A stretch of 47,589 nt of DNA from Symbiodinium natans (GCA_905221605.1 CAJNDS010000965.1:1-47589); one strand, 5' to 3'. Shown: positions 1 to 11,892, numbered from the stretch's first letter. Made by a program: numbers and translations. Notes: a model not told the origin generated them from the letters alone.

Positions 1-739
1 CCCTGCCGCACGACGCCCCTACAGACCCTACAGCAAGCCTGCAAAACCTGCTGCCTGCCTCTCCCCCAGCCCGCATGGCTTCCAGTCTTCAATTACTTGG
101 GCATTTTCCTGCATTCACACAGAGTCCATTTCCCCTTGTAAACACAAAGGCTTGAAGGCCCCAGAGTCTGCAGGAAGCTTGAAAGCCCCTGACCTGTAGA
201 ACTGCAAATTAAAAACCAGGTGTCACATGCTCCGCGCTGTAGGAAAAGCTGGATTTTTTCCGCCAGTCTAATTTCATGAAAACTAGTACTACACGCTCCG
301 CACTGTGGGAAAAGCTGGATTTCGCCTCGGGTGTAATTTCATCAAAACTGGTACTACACGCTCCGCGCTGGGGAAAAACCACAGTGTACTACATGAATGC
401 ATAGTTTTTTCAAAACTTTAAGGTTCATGTAATGTTTCTACTTGGAATCAAGGTACTACACGCTGTTTTCCCGCATTTTTTGAGTGTAGTACTCGTGTAC
501 AGGTCTGCTACACGCGCTTTCTCAAGGGGTATACGGTTTACCAGTCTTTCAAATACTCAAGTAAGGCCTCACAATCCCCTTCAAGGGCTCCAAAACCTCA
601 TCAGGACCTCCCAGAGCCTTTTTTCCAACTTTTGCGGGCTGCCCGTTGGAAAAACTGCTGAAAAACGTGGAATCGCGCGGGTCCACATTCAGGACCGACA
701 AACGACGAGAAACATAGGACGCATCAGAGTACCCCCCCA

Positions 740-2077
740 GTGGCAACCTGAATGGCGCCTTTATGAATAAGTACAGGCCCACCACCGACCGCTTGCCACG
801 CAGCGGTGCTTTTTAATTGTCTTATGTCGGGAGCAGGTTCCTCACGTCGGGCAAAATTTCGGCGAGCTTCAAAAGTGTGTCTTCTCATCAGAAATCGCAC
901 AGTTTTTGGCCTTCATTTTGAGGCCAGAAATTGGGTTCCAAAACTGGGTCTGCCTGATTCGAAACTCTTAGAGAAGATCCCATTTCGGGCTTCGCTTTGG
1001 GGCCCAAAAATAGGACCCCAGAATGGGCCGTGAAACGTGGCAAGTGTGCTTTCAATTTTGCGAAGACACGCAAAGCATGCACCACATGTTTTGAGTCGGG
1101 CGCAAAGATTGTCAGCGGTCGCTTAAGACTGTTGGCAATAGCGTTTTCACGGAACAAGTATTGCACATGACAAGCTGAATTGCAACTGTGGCAACCTGAA
1201 TGGCGCCTATATGAATAAGTAAAGGCCCACCACCGACCGCTTGCCACGCAGCGGTGCATTTTTATTGTCTTATGTCGGGAGCGGTCCTCACGTCGGGCAA
1301 AATTTCGGCGAGCTTCAAAAGTGTGTCTTCTCATCAGAAATCGCACAGTTTTTGGCCTTCATTTTGAGACCAGAAATTGGGTCCCAAAACTGGGTCTGCC
1401 TGATTCGAAACTCTTAGAGAAGATCCCATTTCGGGCTTCGCTTTGGGGCCCAAAAATAGGACCCCAGAATGGGCCGTGAAACGTGGCAAGTGTGCTTTCA
1501 ATTTTGCGGAGACACGCAAAGCATGCACCACATGTTTGGGTCGGGCGCAAAGATTGTCAGCGGTTGCTTAAGACTGTTGGCAATAGCGTTATAACGGAAC
1601 AAGTATTGCACATGACAAGCTGAATTGCAACTGTGGCAACCTGAACGGCGCCTATATGAATAAGTAAAGGCCCACCACCGACCGCTTGCCACGCAGCGGT
1701 GCATTTTTATTGTCTTATGTCGGGAGCGGTCCTCACGTCGGGCAAAATTTCGGCGAGCTTCAAAAGTGTGTCTTCTCATCAGAAATCGCACAGTTTTTGG
1801 CCTTCATTTTGAGGCCAGAAATTGGGTCCCAAAACTGGGTCTGCCTGATTCGAAACTCTTAGAGAAGATCCCATTTCGGGCTTCGCTTTGGGGCCCACAA
1901 ATAGGACCCCAGAATGGGCCGTGAAACGTGGCAAGTGTGCTTTCAATTTTGCGGAGACACGCAAAGCATGCACCACATGTTTGGGTCGGGCGCAAAGATA
2001 GTCAGCGGTCGCTTAAAACTGTTGGCAATAGCGTTATAACGGAACAGGTATTGCACATGACAAGCTGAATTGCAACT
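740..2077. repeat. Triplicated 445-bp block in satellite unit 1
   Basis: The string GTGGCAACCTGAA recurs at 740, 1188 and 1633, giving periods of 448 and 445 bp. Each block includes ACCGCTTGCCACGCAGCGGT, which is itself a short imperfect inverted repeat (ACCGCTTGCC / GCAGCGGT). Other members of this family are single-copy in units 3 to 5. Confidence 0.92.
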
Positions 2078-2399
2078 GCGGGGGCACTCAAACGTGTCCT
2101 ACGCTTCTTGTGTCTTTCTGGGGTCGGATTTGGCTTCACTTGAGGCACATTCTCCAAACCCCCAGCAAAGGGCCTACCTTGTCCCAAATCAATAAGTGTT
2201 GTCGAAAATCCCCTTTCCCCAATGGCAATGTTGCAACACGTTGGTCATGTCAGACCGACCTTCGGCATCCAACATTGCCATTGGGGGCTCGGGGGCACAC
2301 GCAAGGGCTTGTGACCGGAGACAAGCATCCTTTTCCAGGCTCTTCAGGCTCCAAATCCTTGCGATTTCAAGGTAGCTCTCAAGGTCGGGCTGCGCTGCT

Positions 2400-2700
2400 T
2401 ACTGCGTTCTGCAGACCCTGCATGTAACACTGCAGCAACCTGCAGACCCTGCAGACCTGCAGCAAGCACGCGGACTCTGCAGCAAGCCTGCAGGCCCTGC
2501 AGCAGCCTGATGCAGCAAGCCTGCAGACCCCTGCAGCAAGCCTACAGCTGCAGGGTCTGTAGGCTGTCGGCAAGCCTGCAGACCCTGCAGCAGCCTGCAG
2601 GCCAGCAGCGCCTGCGGGCAAACCTGCAGACCCTGCCGCACCTCACGCCGCCCCTACAGACCCTACAGTGGCCCTACAGCAAGCCTGCAAAACCTGCTGC
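2400..2700. repeat. CTGCAG-rich low-complexity segment, unit 1
   Basis: Dense irregular repetition of CTGCAG with spacers such as ACC, CAAGC and CAGC (for example CTGCAGACCCTGCAGCAGCC). The palindromic hexamer occurs roughly every 8-20 bp. No coding signature was seen; frames give Leu/Gln/Cys- or Ala/Gly/Cys-rich translations on both strands. Confidence 0.85.
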
Positions 2701-3384
2701 CTGCCTCTCCCCCAGCCCGCATGGCTTCCAGTCTTCAATTACTTGGGCATTTTCCTGCATTCACACAGAGTCCATTTCCCCTTGTAAACACAAAGGCCTG
2801 AAGGCCCCAGAGTCTGCAGGAAGCTTGAAAGCCCCTGACCTGTAGAACTGCAAATTAAAAACCAGGTGTCACATGCTCCGCGCTGTAGGAAAAGCTGGAT
2901 TTTTCCGCCAGTCTAATTTCATGAAAACTAGTACTACACGCTCCGCACTGTGGGAAAAGCTGGATTTCGCCTCGGGTGTAATTTCATCAAAACTGGTACT
3001 ACACGCTCCCGCTGGGGGAAAAACCACAGTGTACTACATGAATGCATAGTTTTTTCAAAACTTTACGGTTCATGTCATGTTTCTACTTGGAATCAAGGTA
3101 CTACACGCTGTTTTCCCGCATTTTTTGAGTGTAGTACTCGTGTACAGGTCTGCTACGCGCGCTTTCTCAAGGGTTATACGGTTTACCAGTCTTTCAAATA
3201 CTCAAGTAAGGCCTCACAATCCCCTTCAAGGGCTCCAAAACCTCATCAGGACCTCCCAGAGCCTTTTTTCCAACTTTTGCGGGCTGCCCGTTGGAAAAAT
3301 CGCTGAAAAACGTGATATCGCGCGGGTCCACATTCAGGACCGACAAACGACGAGAAACATAGGACGCATCAGAGAACCCCCCCA

Positions 3385-4721
3385 GTGGCAACCTGAATGG
3401 CGCCTATATGAATAAGTAAAGGCCCACCACCGACCGCTTGCCACGCAGCGGTGCATTTTTATTGTCTTATGTCGGGAGCGGTCCTCACGTCGGGCAAAAT
3501 TTCGGCGAGCTTCAAAAGTGTGTCTTCTCATCAGAAATCGCACAGTTTTTGGCCTTCATTTTGAGGCCAGAAATTGGGTTCCAAAACTGGGTCTGCCTGA
3601 TTCGAAACTCTTAGAGAAGATCCCATTTCGGGCTTCGCTTTGGGGCCCAAAAATAGGACCCCAGAATGGGCCGTGAAACGTGGCAAGTGTGCTTTCAATT
3701 TTGCGAAGACACGCAAAGCATGCACCACATGTTTTGAGTCGGGCGCAAAGATTGTCAGCGGTCGCTTAAGACTGTTGGCAATAGCGTTTTCACGGAACAA
3801 GTATTGCACATGACAAGCTGAATTGCAACTGTGGCAACCTGAATGGCGCCTATATGAATAAGTAAAGGCCCACCACCGACCGCTTGCCACGCAGCGGTGC
3901 ATTTTTATTGTCTTATGTCGGGAGCGGTCCTCACGTCGGGCAAAATTTCGGCGAGCTTCAAAAGTGTGTCTTCTCATCAGAAATCGCACAGTTTTTGGCC
4001 TTCATTTTGAGACCAGAAATTGGGTCCCAAAACTGGGTCTGCCTGATTCGAAACTCTTAGAGAAGATCCCATTTCGGGCTTCGCTTTGGGGCCCAAAAAT
4101 AGGACCCCAGAATGGGCCGTGAAACGTGGCAAGTGTGCTTTCAATTTTGCGGAGACACGCAAAGCATGCACCACATGTTTGGGTCGGGCGCAAAGATTGT
4201 CAGCGGTTGCTTAAGACTGTTGGCAATAGCGTTATAACGGAACAAGTATTGCACATGACAAGCTGAATTGCAACTGTGGCAACCTGAACGGCGCCTATAT
4301 GAATAAGTAAAGGCCCACCACCGACCGCTTGCCACGCAGCGGTGCATTTTTATTGTCTTATGTCGGGAGCGGTCCTCACGTCGGGCAAAATTTCGGCGAG
4401 CTTCAAAAGTGTGTCTTCTCATCAGAAATCGCACAGTTTTTGGCCTTCATTTTGAGGCCAGAAATTGGGTCCCAAAACTGGGTCTGCCTGATTCGAAACT
4501 CTTAGAGAAGATCCCATTTCGGGCTTCGCTTTGGGGCCCACAAATAGGACCCCAGAATGGGCCGTGAAACGTGGCAAGTGTGCTTTCAATTTTGCGGAGA
4601 CACGCAAAGCATGCACCACATGTTTGGGTCGGGCGCAAAGATAGTCAGCGGTCGCTTAAAACTGTTGGCAATAGCGTAAAAAACGGAACAAGTGTTGTAC
4701 ATGACAAGCTGAATTGCAACT
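3385..4721. repeat. Triplicated 445-bp block in satellite unit 2
   Basis: The same block is tandemly present three times, with starts at 3385, 3831 and 4276 (periods 446 and 445 bp). It is a near-copy of the triplet in unit 1. Confidence 0.92.
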
Positions 4722-5038
4722 GCGGGGGCACTCAAACGTGTCCTACGCTTCTTGTGTCTTTCTGGGGTCGGATTTGGCTTCACTTGAGGCACATTCTCCA
4801 AACCCCCAGCAAAGGGCCTACCTTGTCCCAAATCAATAAGTGTTGTCGAAAATCCCCTTTCCCCAATGGCAATGTTGCAACACGTTGGTCATGTCAGACC
4901 GACCTTCGGCATCCAACATTGCCATTGGGGGCTCGGGGGCACACGCAAGGGCTTGTGACCGGAGCCAGGCTCTTCAGGCTCCAAGTCCCTGCGATTTCAA
5001 GGTGGCTCTCAAGGTCGGGCTGCGCTGCTTACTGCGTT

Positions 5039-5300
5039 CTGCAGACCCTGCATGTAACACTGCAGCAACCTGCAGACCCTGCAGACCTGCAGCAAGCACG
5101 CGGACTCTGCAGCAAGCCTGCTGATGCAGCAAGCCTGCAGACCCCTGCAGCAAGCCTACAGCTGCAGGCTCTGCAGGCTGTCGGCAAGCCTGCAGACCCT
5201 GCAGCAGCCTGCAGGCCAGCAGCGCCTGCGGGCAACCTGCAGACCCTGCCGCACGCCGCCCCTACAGACCCTACAGCAAGCCTGCAAACCCTGCTGCCTG
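5039..5300. repeat. CTGCAG-rich low-complexity segment, unit 2
   Basis: Same CTGCAG-phased segment as in unit 1, shortened by loss of the GGCCCTGCAGCAG piece near 5120. Confidence 0.85.
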
Positions 5301-5675
5301 CCTCTCCCCCAGCCTGCATGGCTTCCAGTCTTCAATTACTTGGGCATTTTCCTGCATTCACACAGAGTCCATTTCCCCTTGTAAACACAAAGGCTTGAAG
5401 GCCCCAGAGTCTGCAGGAAGCTTGAAAGCCCCTGACCTGTAGAACTGCAAATTAAAAACCAGGTGTCACACATGCTCCGCGCTGTAGGAAAAGCTCGATT
5501 TTTCGGCCAGTCTAATTTCATGAAAACTAGTACTACACGCTCCGCGCTGTGGGAAAAGCTGGATTTCGCCTCAGGTGTAATTTCATCAAAACTGGTACTA
5601 CACGCTCCGCGCTGGGCAAAAACCACAGTGTACTACATGAATGCATAGTTTTTTCAAAACTTTAAGGTTCATGTA

Positions 5676-7326
5676 ATGTTTCTACTTGGAATCAAGGTAC
5701 TACACGCTGTTTTCCCACATTTTTTGAGTGTAGTACTCGTGCACAGGTCTGCTACACGCGCTTTCTCAAGGGTTATCCGGTTTACCAGTCTTTCAAATAC
5801 TCAAGTAAGGCCTCACAGTCCCCTTCAAGGGCTCCAAAACCTCATCAGGACCTCCCAGAGCCTTTTTTCCAACTTTTGCGGGCTGCCCGTTGGAAAAATC
5901 GCTGAAAAACGTGGCATCGCGCGGGTCCACATTCAGGACCGACAAACGACGAGAAACATAGGACGCATCAGAGTACCCCCCCAGTGGCAACCTGAATGGC
6001 GCCTATATGAATAAGTACAGGCCCACCACCGACCGCTTGCCACGCAGCGGTGCATTTTTATTGTCTTATGTCGGGAGCGGTCCTCACGTCGGGCAAATTT
6101 TTGGCGAGCTTCAAAAGTGTGTCTTCTCATCAGAAATCGCACAGTTTTTGGCCCTCATTTTGAGGCCAGAAATTGGGTCCCAAAACTGGGTCTGCCTGAT
6201 TCGAAACTCTTAGAAAAGATCCCATTTCGGGCTTCGCTTTGGGGCCCAAAAATGGGACCCTAGACTGGGCCGTAAAACATGGCAAGTGTGCTTTCAATTT
6301 TGCGGAGACACGCAAAGCATGCACCACATGTTTGGGTCGGGCGCAAAGATAGTCAGCGGTCGCTTAAAACTGTTGGCAATAGCGTTATAACGGAACAGGT
6401 ATTGCACATGACAAGCTGAATTGCAACTGCGGGGGCACTCAAACGTGTCCTACGCTTCTTGTGTCTTTCTGGGGTCGGATTTGGCTTCACTTGAGGCACA
6501 TTCTCCAAACCCCCAGCAAAGGGCCTACCTTGTCCCAAATCAATAAGTGTTGTCGAAAATCCCCTTTCCCCAATGGCAATGTTGGCATCCAACATTGCCA
6601 TTGGGGGCTCGGGGGCACACGCAAGGGCTTGTGACCGGAGACAAGCATCCTTTTCCAGGCTCTTCAGGTTCCAAGTCCTTGCAATTTCAAGGTAGCTCTC
6701 AAGGTCGGGCTGCGCTGCTTACTGCGTTCTGCAGACCCTGCATGTAACACTGCAGCAACCTGCAGACCCTGCAGACCTGCAGCAAGCATGCGGAATCTGC
6801 AGCAAGCCTGCAGGCCCTGCAGCAGCCTGACGCAGCAAGCTTGCAGACCCCTGCAGCAAGCCTACAGCTGCAGGGTCTGTTGGCTGTCGGCAAGCCTGCA
6901 GACCCTGCAGCAGCCTGCAGGCCAGCAGCGCCTGCGGGCAACCTGCAGACCCTGCCGCACGCCGCCCCTACAGACCCTACAGCAAGCCTGCAAAACCTGC
7001 TGCCTGCCTCTCCCCCAGCCTGCATGGCTTCCAGTCTTCAATTACTTGGGCATTTTCCTGCATTCACACAGAATCCATTTCCCCTTGTAAACACAAAGGC
7101 TTGAAGGCCCCAGAGTCTGCAGGAAGCTTGAAAGCCCCTGACCTGTAGAACTGCAAATTAAAAACCAGGTGTCACATGCTCCGCGCTGTAGGAAAAGCTG
7201 GATTTTTCCGCCAGTCTAATTTCATGAAAACTAGTACTACACGCTCCGCGCTGTGGGAAAAGCTGGATTTCGCCCACAGTGTACTGCATGAATGCATAGT
7301 TTTTTCAAAACTTTAAGGTTCATGTA
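5676..7326. repeat. Satellite unit 3 (short form, ~1651 bp)
   Basis: Short-form unit with a single 445-bp block (about 5984-6427). Two deletions relative to its neighbours explain why it is the shortest: ~30 bp near 6584, in the stretch that normally reads GCAACACGTTGGTCATG, and ~55 bp near 7270, which removes one CTCCGCGCTG sub-repeat. Its 445-bp block is the most diverged copy seen. Confidence 0.88.
6728..7000. repeat. CTGCAG-rich low-complexity segment, unit 3
   Basis: Same CTGCAG-phased segment. It carries the variant GACGCAGCAAGCTTGCAG around 6830. Confidence 0.85.
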
Positions 7327-9072
7327 ATGTTTCTACTTGGAATCAAGGTACTACACGCTGTTTTCCCGCATTTTTTGAGTGTAGTACTCGTGTACAGGTC
7401 TGCTACACGCGCTTTCTAAAGGGTTATACGGTTTACCAGTCTTTCAAATACTCAAGTAAGGCCTCACAATCCCCTTCAAGGGCTCCAAAACCTCATCAGG
7501 ACCTCCCAGAGCCTTTTTTCCAACTTTTGCGGGCTGCCCGTTGGAAAAATCGCTGAAAAACGTGGTATCGCGCGGGTCCACATTCAGGACCGACAAACGA
7601 CGAGAAACATAGGACGCATCAGAGTACCCCCCCAGTCCCCCCAGTGGCAACCTGAATGGCGCCTATATGAATAAGTAAAGGCCCACCACCGACCGCTTGC
7701 CACGCAGCGGTGCATTTTTATTGTCTTATGTCGGGAGCGGTCCTCACGTCGGGCAAAATTTCGGCGAGCTTCAAAAGTGTGTCTTCTCATCAGAAATCGC
7801 ACAGTTTTTGGCCTTCATTTTGAGGCCAGAAATTGGGTCCCAAAACTGGGTCTGCCTGATTCGAAACTCTTAGAGAAGATCCCATTTCGGGCTTCGCTTT
7901 GGGGCCCAAAAATAGGACCCCAGAATGGGCCGTGAAACGTGGCAAGTGTGCTTTCAATTTTGCGGAGACACGCAAAGCATGCACCACATGTTTGGGTCGG
8001 GCGCAAAGATAGTCAGCGGTCGCTTAAGACTGTTGGCAATAGCGTTATAACGGAACAAGTATTGCACATGACAAGCTGAATTGCAACTGCGGGGGCACTC
8101 AAACGTGTCCTACGCTTCTTGTGTCTTTTTGGGGTCTGATTTGGCTTCACTCGAGGCACATTCTCCAAACCCCCAAGCAAAGGGCCTACCTTGTCCCAAA
8201 GCAATAAAATGTTGTTGAAAATCCCCTTTCCCCCATGGCAATGTTGCAACACGTTGGTTATGTCAGACCGACCTTCAGCGTCCAACATTGCCATTGGGGG
8301 CTCGGGGGCACACGCAAGGGCTTATGACCGGAGACAAGCATCCTTTTCCAGGCTCTTCAGGCTCCAAGCCCTTGCAATTTCAAGGTAGCTCTCAAGCTCG
8401 GGCTGCGCTGCTTACTGCGTTCTGCAGACCCTGCATGTAACACTGCAGCAACCTGCAGACCCTGCAGACCTGCAGCAAGCATGCGGACTCTGCAGCAAGC
8501 CTGCAGGCCCTGCAGCAGCCTGATGCAGCAAGCCTGCAGACCCCTGCAGCAAGCCTACAGCTGCAGGGCCTGTAGGCTGTCGGCAAGCCTGCAGACCCTG
8601 CAGCAGCCTGCAGGCCAGCAGCGCCTGCGGGCAACCTGCAGACCCTGCCGCACGCCGCCCCTACAGACCCTACAGCAAGCCTGCAAAACCTGCTGCCTGC
8701 CTCTCCCCCAGCCTGCATGGCTTCCAGTCTTCAATTACTTGGGCATTTTCCTGCATTCACACAGAGTCCATTTCCCCTTGTAAACACAAAGGCTTGAAGG
8801 CCCCAGAGTCTGCAGGAAGCTTGAAAGCCCCTGACCTGTAGAACTGCAAATTAAAAACCAGGTGTCACATGCTCCGCGCTGTAGGAAAAGCTGGATTTTT
8901 CCGCCAGTCTAATTTCATGAAAACTAGTACTACACGCTCCGCGCTGTGGGAAAAGCTGGATTTCGCCTCGGGTGTAATTTCATCAAAACTGGTACTACAC
9001 GCTCCGCGCTGGGGAAAAACCACAGTGTACTACATGAATGCATAGTTTTTTCAAAACTTTAAGGTTCATGTA
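7327..9072. repeat. Satellite unit 4 (short form, ~1746 bp)
   Basis: Short-form unit with one 445-bp block (about 7644-8089). Private differences include a duplicated CCCCCCAGT near 7627-7645 and several substitutions at 8128-8290. Confidence 0.88.
8422..8700. repeat. CTGCAG-rich low-complexity segment, unit 4
   Basis: Same CTGCAG-phased segment; close to the unit 1 version. Confidence 0.85.
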
Positions 9073-10798
9073 ATGTTTCTACTTGGAATCAAGGTACTAC
9101 ACGCTGTTTTCCCGCATTTTTTGAGTGTAGTACTCGTGTACAGGTCTGCTACACGCGCTTTCTCAAGGGTTATACGGTTTACCAGTCTTTCAAATACTCA
9201 AGTAAGGCCTCACAATCCCCTTCAAGGGCTCCAAAACCTCATCAGGACCTCCCAGAGCCTTTTTTCCAACTTTTGCGGGCTGCCCGTTGGAAAAACCGCT
9301 GAAAAACGTGGTATCGCGCGGGTCCACATTCAGGACCGACAAACGACGAGAAACATAGGACGCATCAGAGTACCCCCCCAGTGGCAACCTGAATGGCGCC
9401 TTTATGAATAAGTACAGGCCCACCACCGACCGCTTGCCACGCAGCGGTGCATTTTTATTGTCTTATGTCGGGAGCGGTCCTCACGTCGGGCAAAATTTCG
9501 GCGAGCTTCAAAAGTGTGTCTTCTCATCAGAAATCGCACAGTTTTTGGCCTTCATTTTGAGGCCAGAAATTGGGTCCCAAAACTGGGTCTGCCTGATTCG
9601 AAACTCTTAGAGAAGATCCCATTTCGGGCTTCGCTTTGGGGCCCAAAAATAGGACCCCAGAATGGGCCGTGAAACGTGGCAAGTGTGCTTTCAATTTTGC
9701 GGAGACACGCAAAGCATGCACCACATGTTTGGGTCGGGCGCAAAGATAGTCAGCGGTCGCTTAAGACTGTTGGCAATAGCGTTATAACGGAACAAGTATT
9801 GCACATGACAAGCTGAATTGCAACTGCGGGGGCACTCAAACGTGTCCTACGCTTCTTGTGTCTTTCTGGGGTCGGATTTGGCTTCACTTGAGGCACATTC
9901 TCCAAACCCCCAGCAAAGGGCCTACCTTGTCCCAAATCAATAAGTGTTGTCGAAAATCCCCTTTCCCCAATGGCAATGTTGCAACACGTTGGTCATGTCA
10001 GACCGACCTTCGGCATCCAACATTGCCATTGGGGGCTCGGGGGCACATGCAAGGGCTTGTGACCGGAGACAAGCATCCTTTTCCAGGCTCTTCAGGTTCC
10101 AAGTCCTTGCAATTTCAAGGTAGCTCTCAAGGTCGGGCTGCGCTGCTTACTGCGTTCTGCAGACCCTGCATGTAACACTGCAGCAACCTGCAGACCCTGC
10201 AGACCTGCAGCAAGCATGCGGAATCTGCAGCAAGCCTGCAGCAGCCTGACGCAGCAAGCTTGCAGACCCCTGCAGCAAGCCTACAGCTGCAGGGTCTGTA
10301 GGCTGTCGGCAAGCCTGCAGACCCTGCAGCAGCCTGCAGGCCAGCAGCGCCTGCGGGCAACCTGCAGACCCTGCCGCACGCCGCCCCTACAGACCCTACA
10401 GCAAGCCTGCAAAACCTGCTGCCTGCCTCTCCCCCAGCCTGCATGGCTTCCAGTCTTCAATTACTTGGGCATTTTCCTGCATTCACACAGAGTCCATTTC
10501 CCCTTGTAAACACAAAGGCTTGAAGGCCCCAGAGTCTGCAGGAAGCTTGAAAGCCCCTGACCTGTAGAACTGCAAATTAAAAACCAGGTGTCACATGCTC
10601 CGCGCTGTAGGAAAAGCTGGATTTTTCCGCCAGTCTAATTTCATGAAAACTAGTACTACACGCTCCGCGCTGTGGGAAAAGCTGGATTTCGCCTCGGGTG
10701 TAATTTCATCAAAACTGGTACTACACGCTCCGCGCTGGGGAAAAACCACAGTGTACTACATGAATGCATAGTTTTTTCAAAACTTTAAGGTTCATGTA
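9073..10798. repeat. Satellite unit 5 (short form, ~1726 bp)
   Basis: Short-form unit with one 445-bp block (about 9381-9827). It shares with unit 3 the variant GCGGAATCTGCAGC in the CTGCAG stretch, so units 3 and 5 may be more closely related than adjacent units. It is followed by a truncated sixth copy (10799-11054). Confidence 0.88.
10154..10425. repeat. CTGCAG-rich low-complexity segment, unit 5
   Basis: Same CTGCAG-phased segment; shares the GACGCAGCAAGCTTGCAG variant with unit 3 and lacks ~9 bp near 10232. Confidence 0.85.
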
Positions 10799-11121
10799 AT
10801 GTTTCTACTTGGAATCAAGGTACTACACGCTGTTTTCCCGCATTTTTTGAGTGTAGTACTCGTGTACAGGTCTGCTACACGCGCTTTCTCAAGGGTTATA
10901 CGGTTTACCAGTCTTTCAAATACTCAAGTAAGGCCTCACAATCCCCTTCAAGGGCTCCAAAACCTCATCAGGACCTCCCAGAGCCGTTTTCCAACTTTTG
11001 CGGGCTGCCCGTTGGAAAAACCGCTGAAAAACGTGGTATCGCGCGGGTCCACATTATCTCAACTAGACTCTCTCCAACAAACCCCACTAGGAGCAGTGCT
11101 GTCGCCGGATTGGAACTTCTT

Positions 11122-11255
11122 ACTGTGGAGGTCACTTCGGCTTCCCTACCTTTTGGAGTTGATTTCTTGCCCTCTTTTTGTGTCTCCAAATCCACACACC
11201 TTTCACCACCCGCACACTGAACCCAGCCGACAGACACGCAAACGCGCACCACCCA
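11122..11255 (+). mobile_element. Left half of a MITE-like inverted-repeat element
   Basis: The stretch from ACTGTGGAGGTCACTTCGG to about 11255 closely matches 32190-32320, which is the left part of a complete 300-bp element with terminal inverted repeats. Shared internal sequence includes TTGATTTCTTGCCCTC and GTCTCCAAATCCACACACC. The right half and its inverted repeat are missing here; low-complexity CA-rich DNA follows instead. It lies only ~70 bp from the end of the satellite array. Confidence 0.8.
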
Positions 11256-11479
11256 CGAAAGCCACTTTGCACCCACACAATGACACACACCACACTCCAT
11301 GACACACACAACTCTGTGCCAAACAAAACGCCGAAAGCACAACACACCACACCATTCACAATGAAAAACGAGGTAAAACACACACACAGACACTGCAAGG
11401 TCACTTTTTTTTTGGTCTTCTGAGACTCCATGCCTGACCACCCTTTACCCACACACTGACACTTTCCTTGCACACTGAA

Positions 11480-11700
11480 GCCAAAAGACACAGAAACGGC
11501 ACCACAGCGACTAAAAATAAAGGCACAGAAAGGCACCACACAGCGACCAAAATGAAGGTGCAGAAAAGGCACCACACAGCGACCAAAAATGAAGACACAG
11601 AAAATTGCAAACACACGCGACCAAAATGAAGGTGCAGAAACAGCGACCAAAATGAAGGCAGCACCCCACAGCAACCAAACAGCAACGACAAAATTACAGA
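11480..11700. repeat. ~33-bp minisatellite
   Basis: Imperfect tandem copies of GCACCACACAGCGACCAAAATGAAGGTGCAGAAA lie at about 11515, 11549, 11583, 11620 and 11645. The unit is ~30-35 bp and decays at both ends. The surrounding 11255-12150 is A/C-rich DNA in which I see no gene; frames on the minus strand give Cys/Val/Phe-rich artefacts. Confidence 0.8.
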
Positions 11701-11798
11701 GGCAAAGCACAGAGGCATTACAACCCAACAGCAACAAAAAATGAAGTACAGAAAAGACATGCACCCTGCAAACCAACCCACTTTGCAACTGCAAAATT

Positions 11799-11824
11799 TT
11801 ACACACACACACACACACACACAC
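11799..11824. repeat. (AC)n microsatellite
   Basis: About 13 perfect AC dinucleotides. Confidence 0.95.
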
Positions 11825-11880
11825 ATCTACAACACTCTTGCACATGCTGTGAAAAACGCAGAGCACTTTTTCACTCCACG

Positions 11881-11892
11881 CTTGAGCCAAAA
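11881..11892 (-). other. 12-bp match to the 3' end of the dinoflagellate spliced leader
   Basis: On the minus strand this reads TTTTGGCTCAAG, identical to the last 12 nt of the conserved dinoflagellate spliced leader. The bases upstream (GGTG instead of GCCA) do not match, so this is at best a weak relict. No coding region follows it on the minus strand. Confidence 0.3.

Larger units (their letters stand above)
432..3076. repeat. Satellite unit 1 (long form, ~2645 bp)
   Basis: First complete unit counted from the anchor. It is a long form: the 445-bp block is present three times (740-2077). Apart from that it matches the short units closely. Its CTGCAG stretch includes an extra piece near 2640-2670 (a CTCACGCCG / TGGCCCTACAG insertion) that the other units lack. 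Confidence 0.9.
3077..5675. repeat. Satellite unit 2 (long form, ~2599 bp)
   Basis: Second complete unit, also with three 445-bp blocks (3385-4721). The blocks repeat the same private differences, in the same order, as those of unit 1: the first block has GCGTTTTCACGG, the second GCGTTATAACGG. This shows that the whole 2.6-kb unit was duplicated as one piece after the 445-bp block had been triplicated. It lacks ~16 bp (ACAAGCATCCTTTTCC) near 4964. Confidence 0.9.
1..11054. repeat. Higher-order tandem satellite array
   Basis: A tandem array runs from the window edge to an abrupt end at about 11054, where the string GCGCGGGTCCACATT stops matching other copies. Using the anchor ATGTTTCTACTTGGAATC, copies start at 432, 3077, 5676, 7327, 9073 and 10799. 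Units are about 2645, 2599, 1651, 1746 and 1726 bp, with a partial copy at each end. Each unit holds, in order, a segment ending in GGTCCACATTCAGG, one or three copies of a 445-bp block, a ~300-bp spacer, a CTGCAG-rich stretch, and two or three diverged ~70-bp copies of a sequence containing CTCCGCGCTG. Copies differ by only a few point changes and small indels. Long open frames recur in every unit because the DNA recurs; I see no protein signature in them. No known satellite family was recognised. Confidence 0.95.

Noticed and set aside
2379-10509. Leu/Gln/Cys- and Ala/Gly/Cys-rich frames over the CTGCAG stretches
   Set aside because: By-products of low-complexity DNA; open on both strands at once.
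432-11054. CRISPR-like repetition
   Set aside because: Units are 445 bp to 2.6 kb with no short repeat/unique spacer pattern.
432-11302. A ~112-residue frame beginning MFLLGIKVLHAV, present in nearly every satellite unit, and the minus-strand MRFLMRRHTFEARRNF and MVHALRVSAKLKAH frames
   Set aside because: The frames recur only because the DNA repeats; overlapping frames on both strands are equally long and none has a domain signature or start context. Small indels break them in some units.
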